A stretch of DNA of 5,214 nt from NCBI GenBank assembly GCA_005773755.1, contig SXHE01000781.1, positions 1-5,214 of the forward strand. Direction: 5' to 3'. The DNA comes from Planctomycetia bacterium (GTDB lineage: Bacteria; Planctomycetota; Planctomycetia; Gemmatales; Gemmataceae). This document shows, one piece after another, positions 5,064 through 5,214 of the stretch (positions within the stretch are counted from its first letter, which is position 1; every line of letters starts with the position of its first letter). Made by a program: the position numbers and the translations under genes. Under the pieces are notes generated by a model. The model was not told the DNA's origin, ran no database searches, and was given only the letters and a program-made list of their open reading frames with translations.

Positions 5064-5214
5064 ATGAAGAAGCTCGCGCTCGCCGGGTTCCTGCTGGGCA
5101 TGTTCGGCCTGCTCGCCACCGTTCACGCGGCCGATAAGGACGACCCCACCGGCACCTGGAAGTGGAAGACCAAGTTCGGCGAGAAGGAGTTCGAACAGTC
5201 CGTGAAACTGGAAC
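5064..5214 (+). CDS. Secreted protein with TGTWKW motif, 3' end cut by the window
   Basis: Fifty codons are visible before the window ends. The N-terminus MKKLALAGFLLGMFGLLATV is a typical Sec signal peptide with an AxA-type site at about 20-24 (VHAADK), so the mature protein is exported. The mature part begins ADKDDPTGTWKWKTKFG and continues with KEFEQSVKLE. This alternation of a TGTWKW strand and a second strand with xFxxSxKL resembles small secreted beta-barrel or lipocalin-like hypothetical proteins that are common in planctomycetes; that similarity is from memory and remains to be checked. The ATG at 5064 has GGGGA (5052-5056) 7 nt upstream. It is divergent from the kinase across a 217-bp spacer. 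Nothing ties its function to the kinase cluster beyond position. Confidence 0.8.
   Translation, partial: MKKLALAGFLLGMFGLLATVHAADKDDPTGTWKWKTKFGEKEFEQSVKLE

Overview
The window is high-GC, gene-dense bacterial DNA whose style points to a planctomycete, most likely of the Gemmata group. The reasons are a membrane-bound Hanks-type Ser/Thr kinase clustered with an ECF sigma factor, many small membrane proteins of no known family, a short secreted protein with a TGTWKW motif, and spacers filled with GC-rich palindromes. This assignment is inference from family style; no marker gene is present.

Layout. Five complete genes lie on the minus strand and one truncated gene lies on the plus strand at the right edge. 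Read in the direction of transcription from the right, the minus-strand genes are: a Ser/Thr protein kinase with six predicted C-terminal membrane spans (4846-3242); a 105-bp spacer holding a palindromic element; a lipobox protein with two C-terminal membrane spans (3136-2306); 15 bp later a two-span membrane protein with a clearly duplicated cytoplasmic domain (2290-1586); overlapping it by ATGA, an ECF-type sigma factor (1589-954); a 174-bp spacer with inverted octamer repeats; and a two-span membrane protein with a possible PH-like N-terminal domain (779-66). A large hairpin follows at 1-59. At the right edge, divergent from the kinase, a secreted protein starts at 5064 and runs off the window.

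How the genes may work together. The order kinase, lipoprotein, repeat protein, sigma factor suggests one envelope-to-transcription signalling module. The kinase and the lipoprotein would sense at the membrane, the repeat protein would sit at the cytoplasmic face, and the sigma factor would be the output. The stop/start overlap ties synthesis of the repeat protein to that of the sigma factor, so the repeat protein is the natural candidate for a direct regulator of the sigma factor. This is a hypothesis from gene order and topology. Kinase-linked ECF sigma factors are known in planctomycetes, but I do not recognise the lipoprotein or the repeat protein as members of any named family.

No RNA gene, CRISPR array, transposase or phage gene is visible. 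Several very long open frames on the plus strand, one of 959 codons, are antisense shadows of the real genes.
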